DNA of 64,000 bases from Hyphomicrobiales bacterium (GTDB taxonomy: Bacteria > Pseudomonadota > Alphaproteobacteria > Rhizobiales > Beijerinckiaceae), in contig RXIY01000032.1 in assembly GCA_003963405.1 (NCBI GenBank), positions 62,001-126,000 of the forward strand, written 5' to 3'. The translations under genes and the position numbers were made by a program. Below the pieces are notes generated by a model, which did not search any database, was not told the origin of the DNA, and was given only the letters and a program-made list of their open reading frames with translations. How positions within the stretch are numbered: the first letter of the stretch is position 1; each line of letters opens with the position of its first letter. This document shows positions 8,701-16,560 of the stretch, in pieces.

Positions 8701-11694
8701 CCTGCTGTCCTGCGCCTCGATTTTACTCATATCGAAAGAGATTGGAACGCCGCCTGCGGGGCGAATTTTTTCGTGCGAGAGAGTCGGAAAGGCAAGGTGC
8801 GGCAGCAATTGCAGCCCTATTGCGAAACGCCGCCGCAGGATATCGCCCGGGATATTGTCCGCCTGCGCGAGCTGGCGTCGATCACGGCCCGCGCCGATGG
8901 TCAGAAAACCGCCTTCGCTGGCCTGGAGCGCCTATACCATGGGCTCAACACGGATATCGGCGCGATCGAACGCCTCATCGCCTGGTCTCTCGAAATACGC
9001 GAGGCGGTGCGGGGCTTTGCCACGGAATCAGACGACGCGGCCGGGCTGCGCGACCATGTCGCCCTGCTGCTAACGGACTATGGGCATATGTTGGCGCCTA
9101 GCGGCGCTGTCTCTGAGGCTTTTCACGCCGCGCAAACCGGCTGGGCCGACGCCTGGAGCGCCATCGTCGAACTCGCGCGCTGTGCGGGCTTCGAGGATGC
9201 CGCGGCCTTCCTCGAGCCACGCACAGATTGGGACGAAGAGCTGCTCGAGCGCAGCGCGCGCTGGCGCAGAAGTCTCCTCCAGGCGCCCCAATGGACCCAC
9301 TGGCGCGCCGCAGCGACCGAAGCGGCACAACTGGGTCTCGCGCCGCTGGTGGATGCTATCGAAGCCGGCGTTGCTCCCATCGGGGCGATTGGAGCTACTT
9401 TCGAGTTTTCATACGCACGCTGGTTTGCTGAAAAGATCGTCAATCAGGACGAGATCCTCAGCTCCTTCCTTTCGGTCCGGCACGAAGCGGCCATCGAGGC
9501 CTTCATCGCCGCGGACCAGCGAGTTGCTCAGCTGTCAAAGGAAATCATCCGTGCGCGTATAGGCGTCGACATTCCCACTCGGACAAATTTCGGCGCGGAT
9601 CCGGAATGGGGGGCGCTGGCGCGCGAAACGCAGAAGAGGGTGCAGCACATGCCGCTGCGCCAGCTCTTCGCCCGCGTTCCAAACGCACTTACCAGGCTGA
9701 CGCCCTGCGTCATGATGAGCCCGTTATCCATCGCGCAATATCTGCCTCCAGGCTCAAAGCCCTTCGATCTGGTGATCTTTGACGAAGCCTCGCAGATACA
9801 GGTGTGCGATGCCATCGGCGCCATCGCCCGCGGCAATCAGGCGGTTATCGTCGGCGATCCCGAGCAGCTGCCGCCGACGAGCGTAGGCGAGCGCGTGATA
9901 GACGCTGAAGACGACGACGTGGTGCTACCCAGCCAGAAGAGCATTCTCGATGAATGTCTTGTCTGCAACATCCCCTCCATGCGGCTGCGCTGGCATTACC
10001 GCAGCAGGCATGAAAGTCTAATCGCCTTCTCCAACACCAAATACTACAAAGGTGAGCTCGTCACCTTCCCCTCCCCCGTCACGCGCGACGATGCGGTTCG
10101 TTTCATCCATGTGCCGGATGGCATCTATGAACGGGGCGCAGCCAAGACAAACCGCAAGGAGGCGCAGGCCGTCGTCGACGAGGTTCTGCGACGCCTGAAG
10201 AGCGCCCCGCAGTCCATCGGTATCGTTACCTTCAACGCCGAACAGCAGAAGCTTATCGAAAATCTTCTCGATCAGGAGCGGCGCAGCGACCCCGCCTTGG
10301 ACAAATACTTCGACCCCAAGCAAGTTGCAGAGCCTGTTCTTGTCAAGAACATCGAGAATATTCAGGGTGATGAACGCGACGTGATTATCTTCTCCGTGGC
10401 GGTCGGTCCTGACCAGACGGGCCGCGTCACGGCGCAGATTTCCTCGTTGAACAGCGAAGGTGGACACAGGCGCCTAAACGTCGCCATCACGCGCGCGCGA
10501 CGCGAGCTGCTCGTCTTCTCGACGCTGCGGCCGGAGCAGATCGATCTTGGCCGCACGGGTGCAAGGGGCGTCGTCGATTTCAAGCATTTCCTGGAGTTTG
10601 CTTGCAAGGGCGCACAGGCGATTGCGGAATCGTTCGCCCCGACCGGACTTGACACCGAGTCGCCCTTTGAGGCCGGAGTCAAACGTGCGCTCGAGAACAA
10701 AGGCTGGCAAGTCCATGCGCAGATCGGCGTCTCGCAGTTTCGTATCGACCTCGGCGTGGTTCACCCGGACGCGCCCGGACGCTATCTCGCTGGCGTTGAA
10801 TGCGACGGCGCGACCTACCATCGCTCCGCCACCGCGCGCGATCGTGACCGGCTGCGCGAGTGGGTTCTCACCGACCTCGGCTGGCGGATACGCCGCATCT
10901 GGAGCACGGATTGGTGGATGAATCCTGACGCCGCACTCGAAAAGCTTCACGCGCGGCTGGAACAGGATCTCGCAGCGGACCGCGCCGCGGCGCCTAAGAT
11001 TGATGACTCGCAGCATTACCCGCCCACGCCGACCGGCGAAACGGAGCATGCCCCCCAACCGCCGCCGTTACAGCCGACACTCGAGCCACTCGCGTCGGAG
11101 ACTGACGACGCCCTGGCTGGGAACCAAAGTCCCGCCAAGGTCTATGCCGATATGGTTCGAACGCCTGAGAAAGTGTCCGAGGCGGTCTACCGGCTTGCCG
11201 ACCCGACGACTGTCGCCGCGCCCGACGCATCGCGTTTCTATGACAGGGATTATCGGCCCCTGCTGCGCGAGATGATCGATCATGTCGCCGCGGTCGAAGG
11301 GCCTATCTTTTTCGACATTCTAGTCGAACGCGTCGCGCGCGCGCATGGTTTCAAACGCGCTGCCGACCGCATACAAGGGATTGTGAAGACAGCACTTGGC
11401 GCCAACCGCTTGGCCGTGACCCGCGAGGGTGACCGGGATATCGTCTGGCCGCCGGGCGCCGATCCTGCGGATCTACCGCCGTATCGGCACGGACAGCGCG
11501 ATCACGGCGATATTCCATTGCAGGAGCTTGCAAGTCTGGCCGCTCGATTCCGGCGCGATGGTCTCGAAGGCGAACTGCTCGTTCGAGAGATTCAGGATCA
11601 TTTCCGGCTCGGCCGACTTGCCACCACCACCAGAGAACGTTTCGAAAATGCTATCGAGCTTGCATTGCGGGCCCGGCAGGAAGGACGTGATTAA
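5788..11694 (+). CDS. Giant DUF4011-helicase-Vsr-DUF3320 protein with transglutaminase-like N-terminus (Hhe-type defence candidate)
   Basis: This 1968-residue protein combines several domains. Residues 1-120 are beta-rich. Residues 130-260 resemble a transglutaminase-like fold, with Cys220 in GTCLDLCLLY, His246 in GHAFTGVWL and an acidic residue at 255-257. The DUF4011 region starts near 373 (LESWKRALLDLSLRNRLLNF). The SF1 helicase core has Walker A GPPGTGKS at 689-696, DEAS at 1332-1335, GDPEQLPP from 1356, QGDERD at 1526-1531 and NVAITRAR at 1564-1571. A Vsr-like nuclease follows at 1622-1715 with Asp1654 and Glu1671-Cys-Asp. A DUF3320 segment lies near 1815-1870. This architecture matches the antiphage type reported as Hhe. 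It stands alone beside the CRISPR locus. Function here is inferred. Confidence 0.9.
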   Translation: MTDCGLKVSYSVAENVNLAFYQNAVPFLRELTLTNETGRDLAGVTIKLTAEPPVLTPRVWRVDGIADKSSHHIRPLDPKLDPTVLGRLTAARRAELRILVEAGGEVVAQQKAEINLLPPSHWGGMSAAPELLVAFVRPNDPNIDVILREAADKLAQAGRDPAIDGYKQGKKARAWEIAEAIWSALASHSIAYVLPPKSFERHGQQVRGPGEILSRQVGTCLDLCLLYTACLEQAGLNPLIVLTEGHAFTGVWLVDEDFTETVIDDAQALRKRVQLQEMALVETTLLTGAAPSRFRHAVDQGAKQIAEDATPVLELALDVRRARSAGVKPMDLAGGMELAREASAAGAAEVTLEDPPHFEEEFEARDQQDTKPLDRLESWKRALLDLSLRNRLLNFKDGKTVIPLECPDPAKLEDMLAVGKRFKLLGRASVLDGQDGRDPILFASTYKQDGRKRFVLEALDREELYTHVAEADLEGRLTDLFRTARLAFEEGGANVLYLCLGFLKWSPKEGVGPYRAPLILVPVSLERKSVRAGFRLKLHEDESRFNPTLLQMLRQDFELSAPELEGDLLRDASGIDVAGVWRIVQKHVRNISGWEVVEDVAVATLSFTKYLLWKDLVDRTEELKRNPVVRHIIETPTHSFEGSGVEFIEPETLDEAVDPSELFTPLFADSSQLAAVVSAQRGKDFVLFGPPGTGKSQTIANMIANCLAHGKTVLFVSQKTAALEVVRRRLDAIGIGDYCVEVHSTKAQKSSVVAQLANAWRERSRADEAGWSAANAELAAKRDELNRLVSALHRRRSNGMTAYEAFGRVIANRGSHQDVGLSWPADIDHNPQTLAALGAASDGLAVAVRGIGDPATHPLKGMRQTQWTPAWRDETAAAIDRLHGAVQALRRNVEAFAESIGLGQHVVGLARLSELLNLGAVLTTSDASDSAAAAALLSDNVKTEIEQALRELRRLADRAEALRKAMDTNYAPAVLRLDFTHIERDWNAACGANFFVRESRKGKVRQQLQPYCETPPQDIARDIVRLRELASITARADGQKTAFAGLERLYHGLNTDIGAIERLIAWSLEIREAVRGFATESDDAAGLRDHVALLLTDYGHMLAPSGAVSEAFHAAQTGWADAWSAIVELARCAGFEDAAAFLEPRTDWDEELLERSARWRRSLLQAPQWTHWRAAATEAAQLGLAPLVDAIEAGVAPIGAIGATFEFSYARWFAEKIVNQDEILSSFLSVRHEAAIEAFIAADQRVAQLSKEIIRARIGVDIPTRTNFGADPEWGALARETQKRVQHMPLRQLFARVPNALTRLTPCVMMSPLSIAQYLPPGSKPFDLVIFDEASQIQVCDAIGAIARGNQAVIVGDPEQLPPTSVGERVIDAEDDDVVLPSQKSILDECLVCNIPSMRLRWHYRSRHESLIAFSNTKYYKGELVTFPSPVTRDDAVRFIHVPDGIYERGAAKTNRKEAQAVVDEVLRRLKSAPQSIGIVTFNAEQQKLIENLLDQERRSDPALDKYFDPKQVAEPVLVKNIENIQGDERDVIIFSVAVGPDQTGRVTAQISSLNSEGGHRRLNVAITRARRELLVFSTLRPEQIDLGRTGARGVVDFKHFLEFACKGAQAIAESFAPTGLDTESPFEAGVKRALENKGWQVHAQIGVSQFRIDLGVVHPDAPGRYLAGVECDGATYHRSATARDRDRLREWVLTDLGWRIRRIWSTDWWMNPDAALEKLHARLEQDLAADRAAAPKIDDSQHYPPTPTGETEHAPQPPPLQPTLEPLASETDDALAGNQSPAKVYADMVRTPEKVSEAVYRLADPTTVAAPDASRFYDRDYRPLLREMIDHVAAVEGPIFFDILVERVARAHGFKRAADRIQGIVKTALGANRLAVTREGDRDIVWPPGADPADLPPYRHGQRDHGDIPLQELASLAARFRRDGLEGELLVREIQDHFRLGRLATTTRERFENAIELALRARQEGRD

Positions 11695-12128
11695 GGTTTG
11701 GGGAAACAGACCCCATATTTCTCTAGCCAGTTGGCGAGGGTCTGATAGCTCGGCAGGCCGAGCATGACGGCGGCGCGGGTCTTGTTGCCGTGCGCCGCCG
11801 TCATGGCGCAGGAGAGATAATGCCGCGCGACCTCGGCCAGCAGCTCCGGCAGATCGACGCCTGGCTCCAGCGCGCGGTCGAGCACCGCGTCGCCCCCCCC
11901 ACCACCGCGCGCGGCAGCAGCGCGTCGGCGATATCGGCGGCCTCGATCGTCTTGCCGTCTCACCAGACGGCCGCACGGCACAGCGTGTTCTCCAGCTCGC
12001 GGATGTTGCCCGGCTAGGTCTGCCGCATCAGCAAGTTCTTGGCCTCCGCCACGATGTTCCTCGGCGTGAAGCCGGGCTCCCTGACGCTCTGTTGGCCCAC
12101 CCAAACGCCTTCTACCCCGAGCATTCAC
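11691..12128 (-). pseudogene. Remnant of a sigma-54-dependent activator (C-terminal Fis-type HTH)
   Basis: Read on the minus strand, the end of the region encodes DLPELLAEVARHYLSCAMTA and then NKTRAAVMLGLPSYQTLANW, a Fis-like DNA-binding end of a sigma-54 activator. Upstream, in another frame, PGNIRELENTLCRAAVW can be read, the conserved end of the AAA domain. That frame is broken by a TAG just before PGNIRELEN, where the family has Trp, and by a TGA after AAVW. A frameshift then separates it from the HTH part. The N-terminal domains are missing. It lies between the giant helicase and modC and overlaps the modC end slightly. Confidence 0.8.
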
Positions 12129-13240
12129 AAGCCGAATTTCGCTGGGGTTACATTCTCAGCGCTGATCGCGCTTTGATCGAGCGCTGCTGATTTGAAGAGG
12201 GCATAGACGCTCGATCCGGCTTCCAATCCGAGGTCTTCTAGGGCGCCCCTGGTGATCGCTGCGAGCAGGTAGCCGTTATCCGCGAGCTTGATCTCAACGG
12301 TAGCCAAGGGTCCGTCGATCTTGATTTTCTCGACATTGCCCCTCAGCACGCTTCTCGTGCTGATCTCCTGGGGCCGCGTCCGCGACACGACGACGTCTGT
12401 CGCATTGACGATGACGCGCGCGGGCGCTCCCGGGGCGCCAACGTCACCAGCGACCCAAATCAAGCCAGCCGGATGATCCAGCGCTGTTAGGCCGTGGGAG
12501 ATAGGCCGATTGGCCACGCGCGCTTCCAGGACAGAGGAGACGTTGAATCGGTCTTCCGCAGAAGCTGTCGCAAGCCGACTGAACGCCGTGGCCGGGTCAC
12601 CGACAAATTTCACGCGACCTGACTCGAGAATGACGACGCAGCGCGCCAGTCGAACCACCTCTTCGACCGCATGGGTGACATAGACGATCGGCGCCTTGAA
12701 TTCGTCGCGCACCCTCTCGATCAGCGGCATGATCTCCATTTTGCGCTGCATGTCGAGCGCGGCGAGCGGCTCGTCAAAGAGGAGTAGCTTCGGGCAGGAG
12801 AGCAAGGCTCGCCCGATGGCGACGCGCTGCCGCTCTCCGCCGGACAGCCGCGCCGGCGGGCGGGAGAGGAGTTTGCCGATCCCGAGCGTTTCGACCACGG
12901 CGTCGAAGTCGATGCGACGGGCGTCACGAGGCGCGAACCAGCGGCCGTAAAGCAGGTTTTGTTTTACGCTCAGATGGGGAAACAGGTGCGAGTCTTGAAA
13001 GACGAGACCTATTCGGCGTCGAGAGACCGGCACGAACACCCCAGCTTCAATGTCGACCAGAGCCTCGCCGTCGAGCCGAACATAGCCCCAGTCGGGCCGC
13101 ATCAATCCAGCGATTATGTTGAGCGTGACGGATTTGCCGGAGCCGGACTGGCCAAAAAGCGCGGTCACGCCCGTGCTGTTGCGAAAGGCCACGTCGAGCG
13201 AAAAGGCCCCAACGGCGAGTTGGACGTCGACCTCGATCAC
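12125..13240 (-). CDS. modC: Molybdate ABC transporter ATPase ModC
   Basis: The 371-residue protein drives molybdate import. Its N-terminal ABC domain has Walker A GQSGSGKS, the signature LSGGERQRVAIGRALL and Walker B LLLFDEP followed by a switch His in YVTHAVEEV. The C-terminal third is a TOBE/Mop-like molybdate-binding regulatory domain, as in ModC proteins, and separates it from general sulfate ATPases. The start overlaps the modB stop by 4 bp (13237-13240), so the genes are coupled. It is the last gene of a minus-strand modABC operon. Confidence 0.95.
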   Translation of the reverse strand: MIEVDVQLAVGAFSLDVAFRNSTGVTALFGQSGSGKSVTLNIIAGLMRPDWGYVRLDGEALVDIEAGVFVPVSRRRIGLVFQDSHLFPHLSVKQNLLYGRWFAPRDARRIDFDAVVETLGIGKLLSRPPARLSGGERQRVAIGRALLSCPKLLLFDEPLAALDMQRKMEIMPLIERVRDEFKAPIVYVTHAVEEVVRLARCVVILESGRVKFVGDPATAFSRLATASAEDRFNVSSVLEARVANRPISHGLTALDHPAGLIWVAGDVGAPGAPARVIVNATDVVVSRTRPQEISTRSVLRGNVEKIKIDGPLATVEIKLADNGYLLAAITRGALEDLGLEAGSSVYALFKSAALDQSAISAENVTPAKFGL

Positions 13241-13956
13241 TCAACGGTCCCCAGACGCCTTTCCGCCCACCACTGCACGCCTTCGGAAGCAACGAGCGCA
13301 AAAAGCGCGATGAAGACGGCGACCAGGGTCAAGCGCATGGCGCTCTCGTCCCCTCCTGGAACTTGCGTGTAGCTGTAAATCGCCGCCGAGATCGTCTGAG
13401 TCTCTCCAGGAATATTAGAGACGAAAGTAATCGTCGCGCCAAACTCGCCGAGGGCTTTTGCGAATGCGAGGATGGCGCCCACAATAACCCCTGACGTGGA
13501 GAGAGGAAGCGTCACCATAAAAAAGGTCCAGACTCTGTTGGCTCCCAACGTTTCGGAAGCAAGCTCAAGTCGCCGATCAACAGACTCGAACGACAGACGC
13601 ATAGCCCGCACCATGAGCGGGAACCCCATGACGGCGCAGGCGACCGCAGCGCCTGTCCATCGGAAGGAGAAGACAATTCCAATTTCCGCGAGATAGGCGC
13701 CGAGGAGCCCCTTGCGTCCCAGTAGCAGCAGCAGAGTGAAGCCCGTCACAACCGGTGGCAGGACCAGAGGGAGGTGAACGAACCCGTTCAGAATGGTTTT
13801 GCCTGGGAATTGCCAGCGAGCGAGCACGTAAGCCGTGAAGATCCCAAGCGGCAGGCTCGCAAAAGTCGCGACGGTCGCAATCTTCAGCGAAAGCCGAATT
13901 GCCGTCCATTCCGCGGGCGACAGGTCGATCAGTGCGGGGAGATTAAAGTCGAGCAT
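13237..13956 (-). CDS. modB: Molybdate ABC transporter permease ModB
   Basis: The 239-residue integral membrane protein forms the molybdate channel as a homodimer. Hydrophobic segments are spaced like the five or six helices of ModB. The cytoplasmic EAA-type loop that contacts ModC is visible around ASETLGANRVWTFFMVTLPL, with the conserved glycine. The length is typical. It lies 37 bp after modA and overlaps modC by four bases. No anomaly is seen. Confidence 0.95.
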   Translation of the reverse strand: MLDFNLPALIDLSPAEWTAIRLSLKIATVATFASLPLGIFTAYVLARWQFPGKTILNGFVHLPLVLPPVVTGFTLLLLLGRKGLLGAYLAEIGIVFSFRWTGAAVACAVMGFPLMVRAMRLSFESVDRRLELASETLGANRVWTFFMVTLPLSTSGVIVGAILAFAKALGEFGATITFVSNIPGETQTISAAIYSYTQVPGGDESAMRLTLVAVFIALFALVASEGVQWWAERRLGTVE

Positions 13957-13993
13957 TCCGGCTCTCCTCTTTTGCGCGGCATATCGTGCCGCT

Positions 13994-14794
13994 TTATTTG
14001 GGGAGCACCGTGAAGCCCTGCTCGGTCAGGATTTTCCTCGCCATGGGCGACGAGAGAATCTCCAGAAAGGCCGACGCGTCCGGATTTTTGGCGGTGGAAG
14101 TCAGTGCGACTGGATAAATGATCGGACTATGGCTCGCCTCCGGGAAGACGCCCACAACCCTGACCTTGCTGTCGGCTTTCGCGTCTGTGGCGTAGACAAT
14201 GCCAAATCTGGCTTCGCCTCGAGAAACCAGCATCAGCGCATTTCGGATGTTGTCGGCCTGCGCCAGCTTGGGTTCGACTTGCTTGAAAACTCCAAAAAAT
14301 TCGAGCGCCTGTTTCGCGTAGATTCCCCCCGGGCAAGCGGCGATCGTGCAGACGGCCACCTTGCTGTTCCCCGCCGCCCCTGCCAGATCGAAACCCGGGG
14401 CAATCTTGAGATCGACTTTTTGATCAACCGGTTCGATCAAAACCAATTCGTTCTGGAGAAGATTGCGCCGCGTCGCGTCTTCGATAAGCTTACGTTTTTG
14501 TAGATAGTCCATCCATTCCTGATCGGCGGAAACGAACAGGTCTGCGGGGGCGCCATATTCGATCTGACGAGCGAGAGAGCCGGACGAACCGTAAGCGATG
14601 GAGACCTCTTTTCCGGTCTGCGCCTTCCAGGCGTCGGCCACCGCATCCAGCGCGTTTTTCATGCTCGCGGCCTCGAAAACCAGGACCGGCGCCGCTTTTT
14701 TCTCCGCGCCACGGGTGACGGCCGCTCCGCCCTCCATGCTAGCCATCAAGAGCACAACGGTGCAGACGGGACGAAGAGACGCCTGAAGGAACAC
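13994..14794 (-). CDS. modA: Molybdate-binding periplasmic protein ModA
   Basis: The 266-residue protein is the high-affinity periplasmic receptor. It starts with a signal peptide (hydrophobic core in the first 25 residues), followed by LVFEAASMKNALDAVADAWK, the ModA hallmark containing oxyanion-binding serine. The segment AYGSSGSLARQIEYGAPADL carries the second set of conserved serines and the ADLFVSAD motif. Upstream lies a candidate Mo-box at 14862-14887, which suggests repression by molybdate-loaded ModE. It is the first gene of modABC. Confidence 0.95.
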   Translation of the reverse strand: MFLQASLRPVCTVVLLMASMEGGAAVTRGAEKKAAPVLVFEAASMKNALDAVADAWKAQTGKEVSIAYGSSGSLARQIEYGAPADLFVSADQEWMDYLQKRKLIEDATRRNLLQNELVLIEPVDQKVDLKIAPGFDLAGAAGNSKVAVCTIAACPGGIYAKQALEFFGVFKQVEPKLAQADNIRNALMLVSRGEARFGIVYATDAKADSKVRVVGVFPEASHSPIIYPVALTSTAKNPDASAFLEILSSPMARKILTEQGFTVLPK

Positions 14795-14861
14795 GATAAG
14801 ACCCTTCCCATGGCGACTCGGTGGAACAGACTCCTGAGCGGCCCGTGAACGACAACGTGAC

Positions 14862-14887
14862 CGCTATATACTGGACTAATACAGACG
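14862..14887 (-). promoter_or_regulatory. Candidate Mo-box (ModE operator) upstream of modA
   Basis: The bases 14862-14870 read CGCTATATA, an exact half of the alphaproteobacterial Mo-box pattern CGCTATATA-spacer-TATATAACG known upstream of mod and mop genes. The other half at 14879-14887 is poor. The site lies about 70-90 bp upstream of the modA start, where an operator is expected. modE is encoded in the same window. Assignment as an operator is inferred. Confidence 0.5.
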
Positions 14888-14967
14888 ACTTGGCCAGCTC
14901 AGATTTAGATTGAGCCAGGGACAGGAGACCGCGAGTCTTGGCAGTTGGCGCGCAAGAGACCCAAAAT

Positions 14968-14991
14968 GAGCCGCCGGGAGGCCGGCGGCTC
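14968..14991 (-). terminator. Intrinsic terminator after mop
   Basis: A perfect 10-bp stem GAGCCGCCGG / CCGGCGGCTC with a GAGG loop begins right after the mop stop on the minus strand. In that direction it is followed by TCATTTTGGG, a short T-run. It separates mop from modA, so modA probably has its own promoter. Confidence 0.7.
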
Positions 14992-14999
14992 TTTGGAGG

Positions 15000-15203
15000 T
15001 CAGACCGCCACCATAACGTCCGAGGACTTGATGATCGCCTTTACCTTCTCGCCGACCTTGAGAGCGAGTTCGTCGACCGACTCGTTCGTGATGGCAGCCG
15101 TAACGACGGCACCGTTGACGTCGATGAGAACATGCGCCGTCGTAGCGCCCTTTTTGATTTCCTTAACCGTGCCGTCGAGCACATTACGAGCTGAAATCTT
15201 CAT
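15000..15203 (-). CDS. mop: Mop, molybdate-binding molbindin
   Basis: Starting at the ATG at 15203, with GGGAG six bases upstream, the 67-residue protein begins MKISARNVLDGTVKEIKKGA. This is a single Mop/TOBE domain, the same fold as the C-terminal domains of ModE and ModC. Molbindins assemble as hexamers in the cytoplasm that bind molybdate at subunit interfaces and act as a store or buffer. The residues ATTAHVLIDVNGAVVTAAIT and the Lys-rich KVGEKVKAIIKSSDVMV are characteristic. It is upstream of modABC in the same direction, with a terminator between. Confidence 0.95.
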   Translation of the reverse strand: MKISARNVLDGTVKEIKKGATTAHVLIDVNGAVVTAAITNESVDELALKVGEKVKAIIKSSDVMVAV

Positions 15204-15508
15204 GGTTGTCTCCCTTCTGCAAGGCAGGGGCCTAAACTTCCCGCAAGTCATAGCCGGCAGGCGGAACGGCTGCCTTTCACGCCATTTAGATAGTCACCCT
15301 TTAGGCCAACCTGCAATATGCTGAAGCCGTGCGTTTGTTCCGGCATGATCCAAAGACCTGAATTTCATCGCCGACAATCCTTTATGCTGCGCACCGCCAA
15401 GGTCGGCTACTTTTGAAAAGACCGTAGGATTTGCAGAATGTGCGTTTTTTTCTACGGCGTGGCTTTCGATGAAAACCCATTCCGACATAAAGAGCCAGAT
15501 GTTGCAAA

Positions 15509-16051
15509 ATGTCGGCAACGCCGTCACCTACCCTGTCATCGAAACTGAAAGCTATGCCCAAACAAATGCTCGGTAATGACGAAATCCGCACCGGAGAAGT
15601 CGCCGTTTCGTGGCTCAATCCAAGCGATGCGAGTGTCGCTTTTATCGGGCGGATAGAAACGCCCTGGAAAACGCGTGGGGAATGCCCAAGACAGGGCCAA
15701 ACCGATGGGCCGCTTTGTCGAATCATTCTGGCCGAAACATGGAGACAAGCGCTTTGTGGAATTACGAGATACGGCCGGCTTGAAGTTATTTACTGGCTGC
15801 ATCTTGCCCGCCGCGATTTGGTGATGCAGTGCGCGCGGTCCGATAATGAGGCGAGAGGAACTTTCGCATTGCGGTCGCCAATGCGGCCAAATCCGATCGG
15901 CACATCGATTGTCAAGCTGGAGGCGGTTGAAGATTGCACGCTCCTGGTGCGAGGTCTCGATTGCGTCGACGGCACGCCACTCCTCGACATTAAGCCGGAT
16001 CGCCGGGAATTCCAGTCGGTGCGGAGCGATGAAAACGCCAGTTCCGGGTGA
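15509..16051 (+). CDS. TsaA/TrmO-like protein (UPF0066), putative tRNA N6-methyltransferase
   Basis: The family includes TrmO, which methylates t6A37 in tRNA-Thr using SAM. Conserved stretches visible are FIGRIETPW near residue 45, YWLHLARRD and RSPMRPNPIGTSIVKLEA in the middle, and LDCVDGTPLLDIKP near the C terminus; these are the family's signatures. The length of 180 is close to that of short members. The start is uncertain: ATG at 15554 would give 165 residues, and neither start has a strong ribosome site. The neighbours concern molybdenum and formate, so the real role in this context is not known. Confidence 0.8.
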   Translation: MSATPSPTLSSKLKAMPKQMLGNDEIRTGEVAVSWLNPSDASVAFIGRIETPWKTRGECPRQGQTDGPLCRIILAETWRQALCGITRYGRLEVIYWLHLARRDLVMQCARSDNEARGTFALRSPMRPNPIGTSIVKLEAVEDCTLLVRGLDCVDGTPLLDIKPDRREFQSVRSDENASSG

Positions 16052-16052
16052 T

Positions 16053-16087
16053 GATAACTAGCAGTTATCAACCGATAACCAGTTATC
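16053..16087. promoter_or_regulatory. Tandem palindromes GATAAC-N5-GTTATC / GATAAC-N2-GTTATC
   Basis: Two inverted repeats with the same 6-bp arms stand side by side: GATAAC at 16053-16058 with GTTATC at 16064-16069, then GATAAC at 16074-16079 with GTTATC at 16082-16087. They lie immediately after the TsaA-like gene and about 470 bp upstream of fdh. The arrangement looks like a double operator. Which regulator binds is unknown; the LysR encoded at 18334 is one candidate. Confidence 0.55.
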
Positions 16088-16129
16088 AATAGACGAAATT
16101 CGAGACCTCCCCCTATACACTGCCCGTGT

Positions 16130-16287
16130 CATTCATCAATGACTGTCGGGCACTGGCCGCGATGCGGCTACTGCCGGTGAAGACTGGGCAACCGGTCGGA
16201 CACCGCTTCTCGGACTGGCCGAAATCGCCCTCGATCCGGTTGTATTGAACCGCAAACGAAACCTCCCTCGGGTTGTCGTTTGCGGTT
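16130..16287 (+). ncRNA. Structured leader ending in a terminator-like hairpin, upstream of fdh
   Basis: The 509 bp between the TsaA-like gene and fdh have no convincing gene. They contain nested hairpins: GCCGC-GAT-GCGGC at about 16156-16168, CCGGT paired with ACCGG around GAAGACTGGGCA at about 16178-16196, and a perfect 11-bp stem AACCGCAAACG (16248-16258) / CGTTTGCGGTT (16277-16287) with a few T's after. The order of compact fold then long stem resembles a riboswitch with an expression platform. No known class is claimed. Confidence 0.4.
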
Positions 16288-16560
16288 CTTGCGCTTTTCA
16301 CAAGGGGCTTGGCGGTCTCGCAGTTTTCGTCGCCACTCACCGCCATCGTTTAGTGTTGCTACATCGCCTGGCGTCAGGCGGGACATCATGCACATCGATA
16401 AACGGCGCTTATCACGGCATCAGCCAAAACGAATGGAGCTATTCGCGCGTTGGTTTAGGAACCACATGACGCTTCCAAGAAATCAGCGGTTGGCCCCGCG
16501 CAGCAGAGAAGCGTCGCCGACAACAGGGCTCGCTGGCGGGCCAAACAGGAGGATTCACTC

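Noticed and set aside
14879-14887. Second half of the modA Mo-box
   Set aside because: The match to TATATAACG is too weak to claim a full operator; only the left half is reported as a match.
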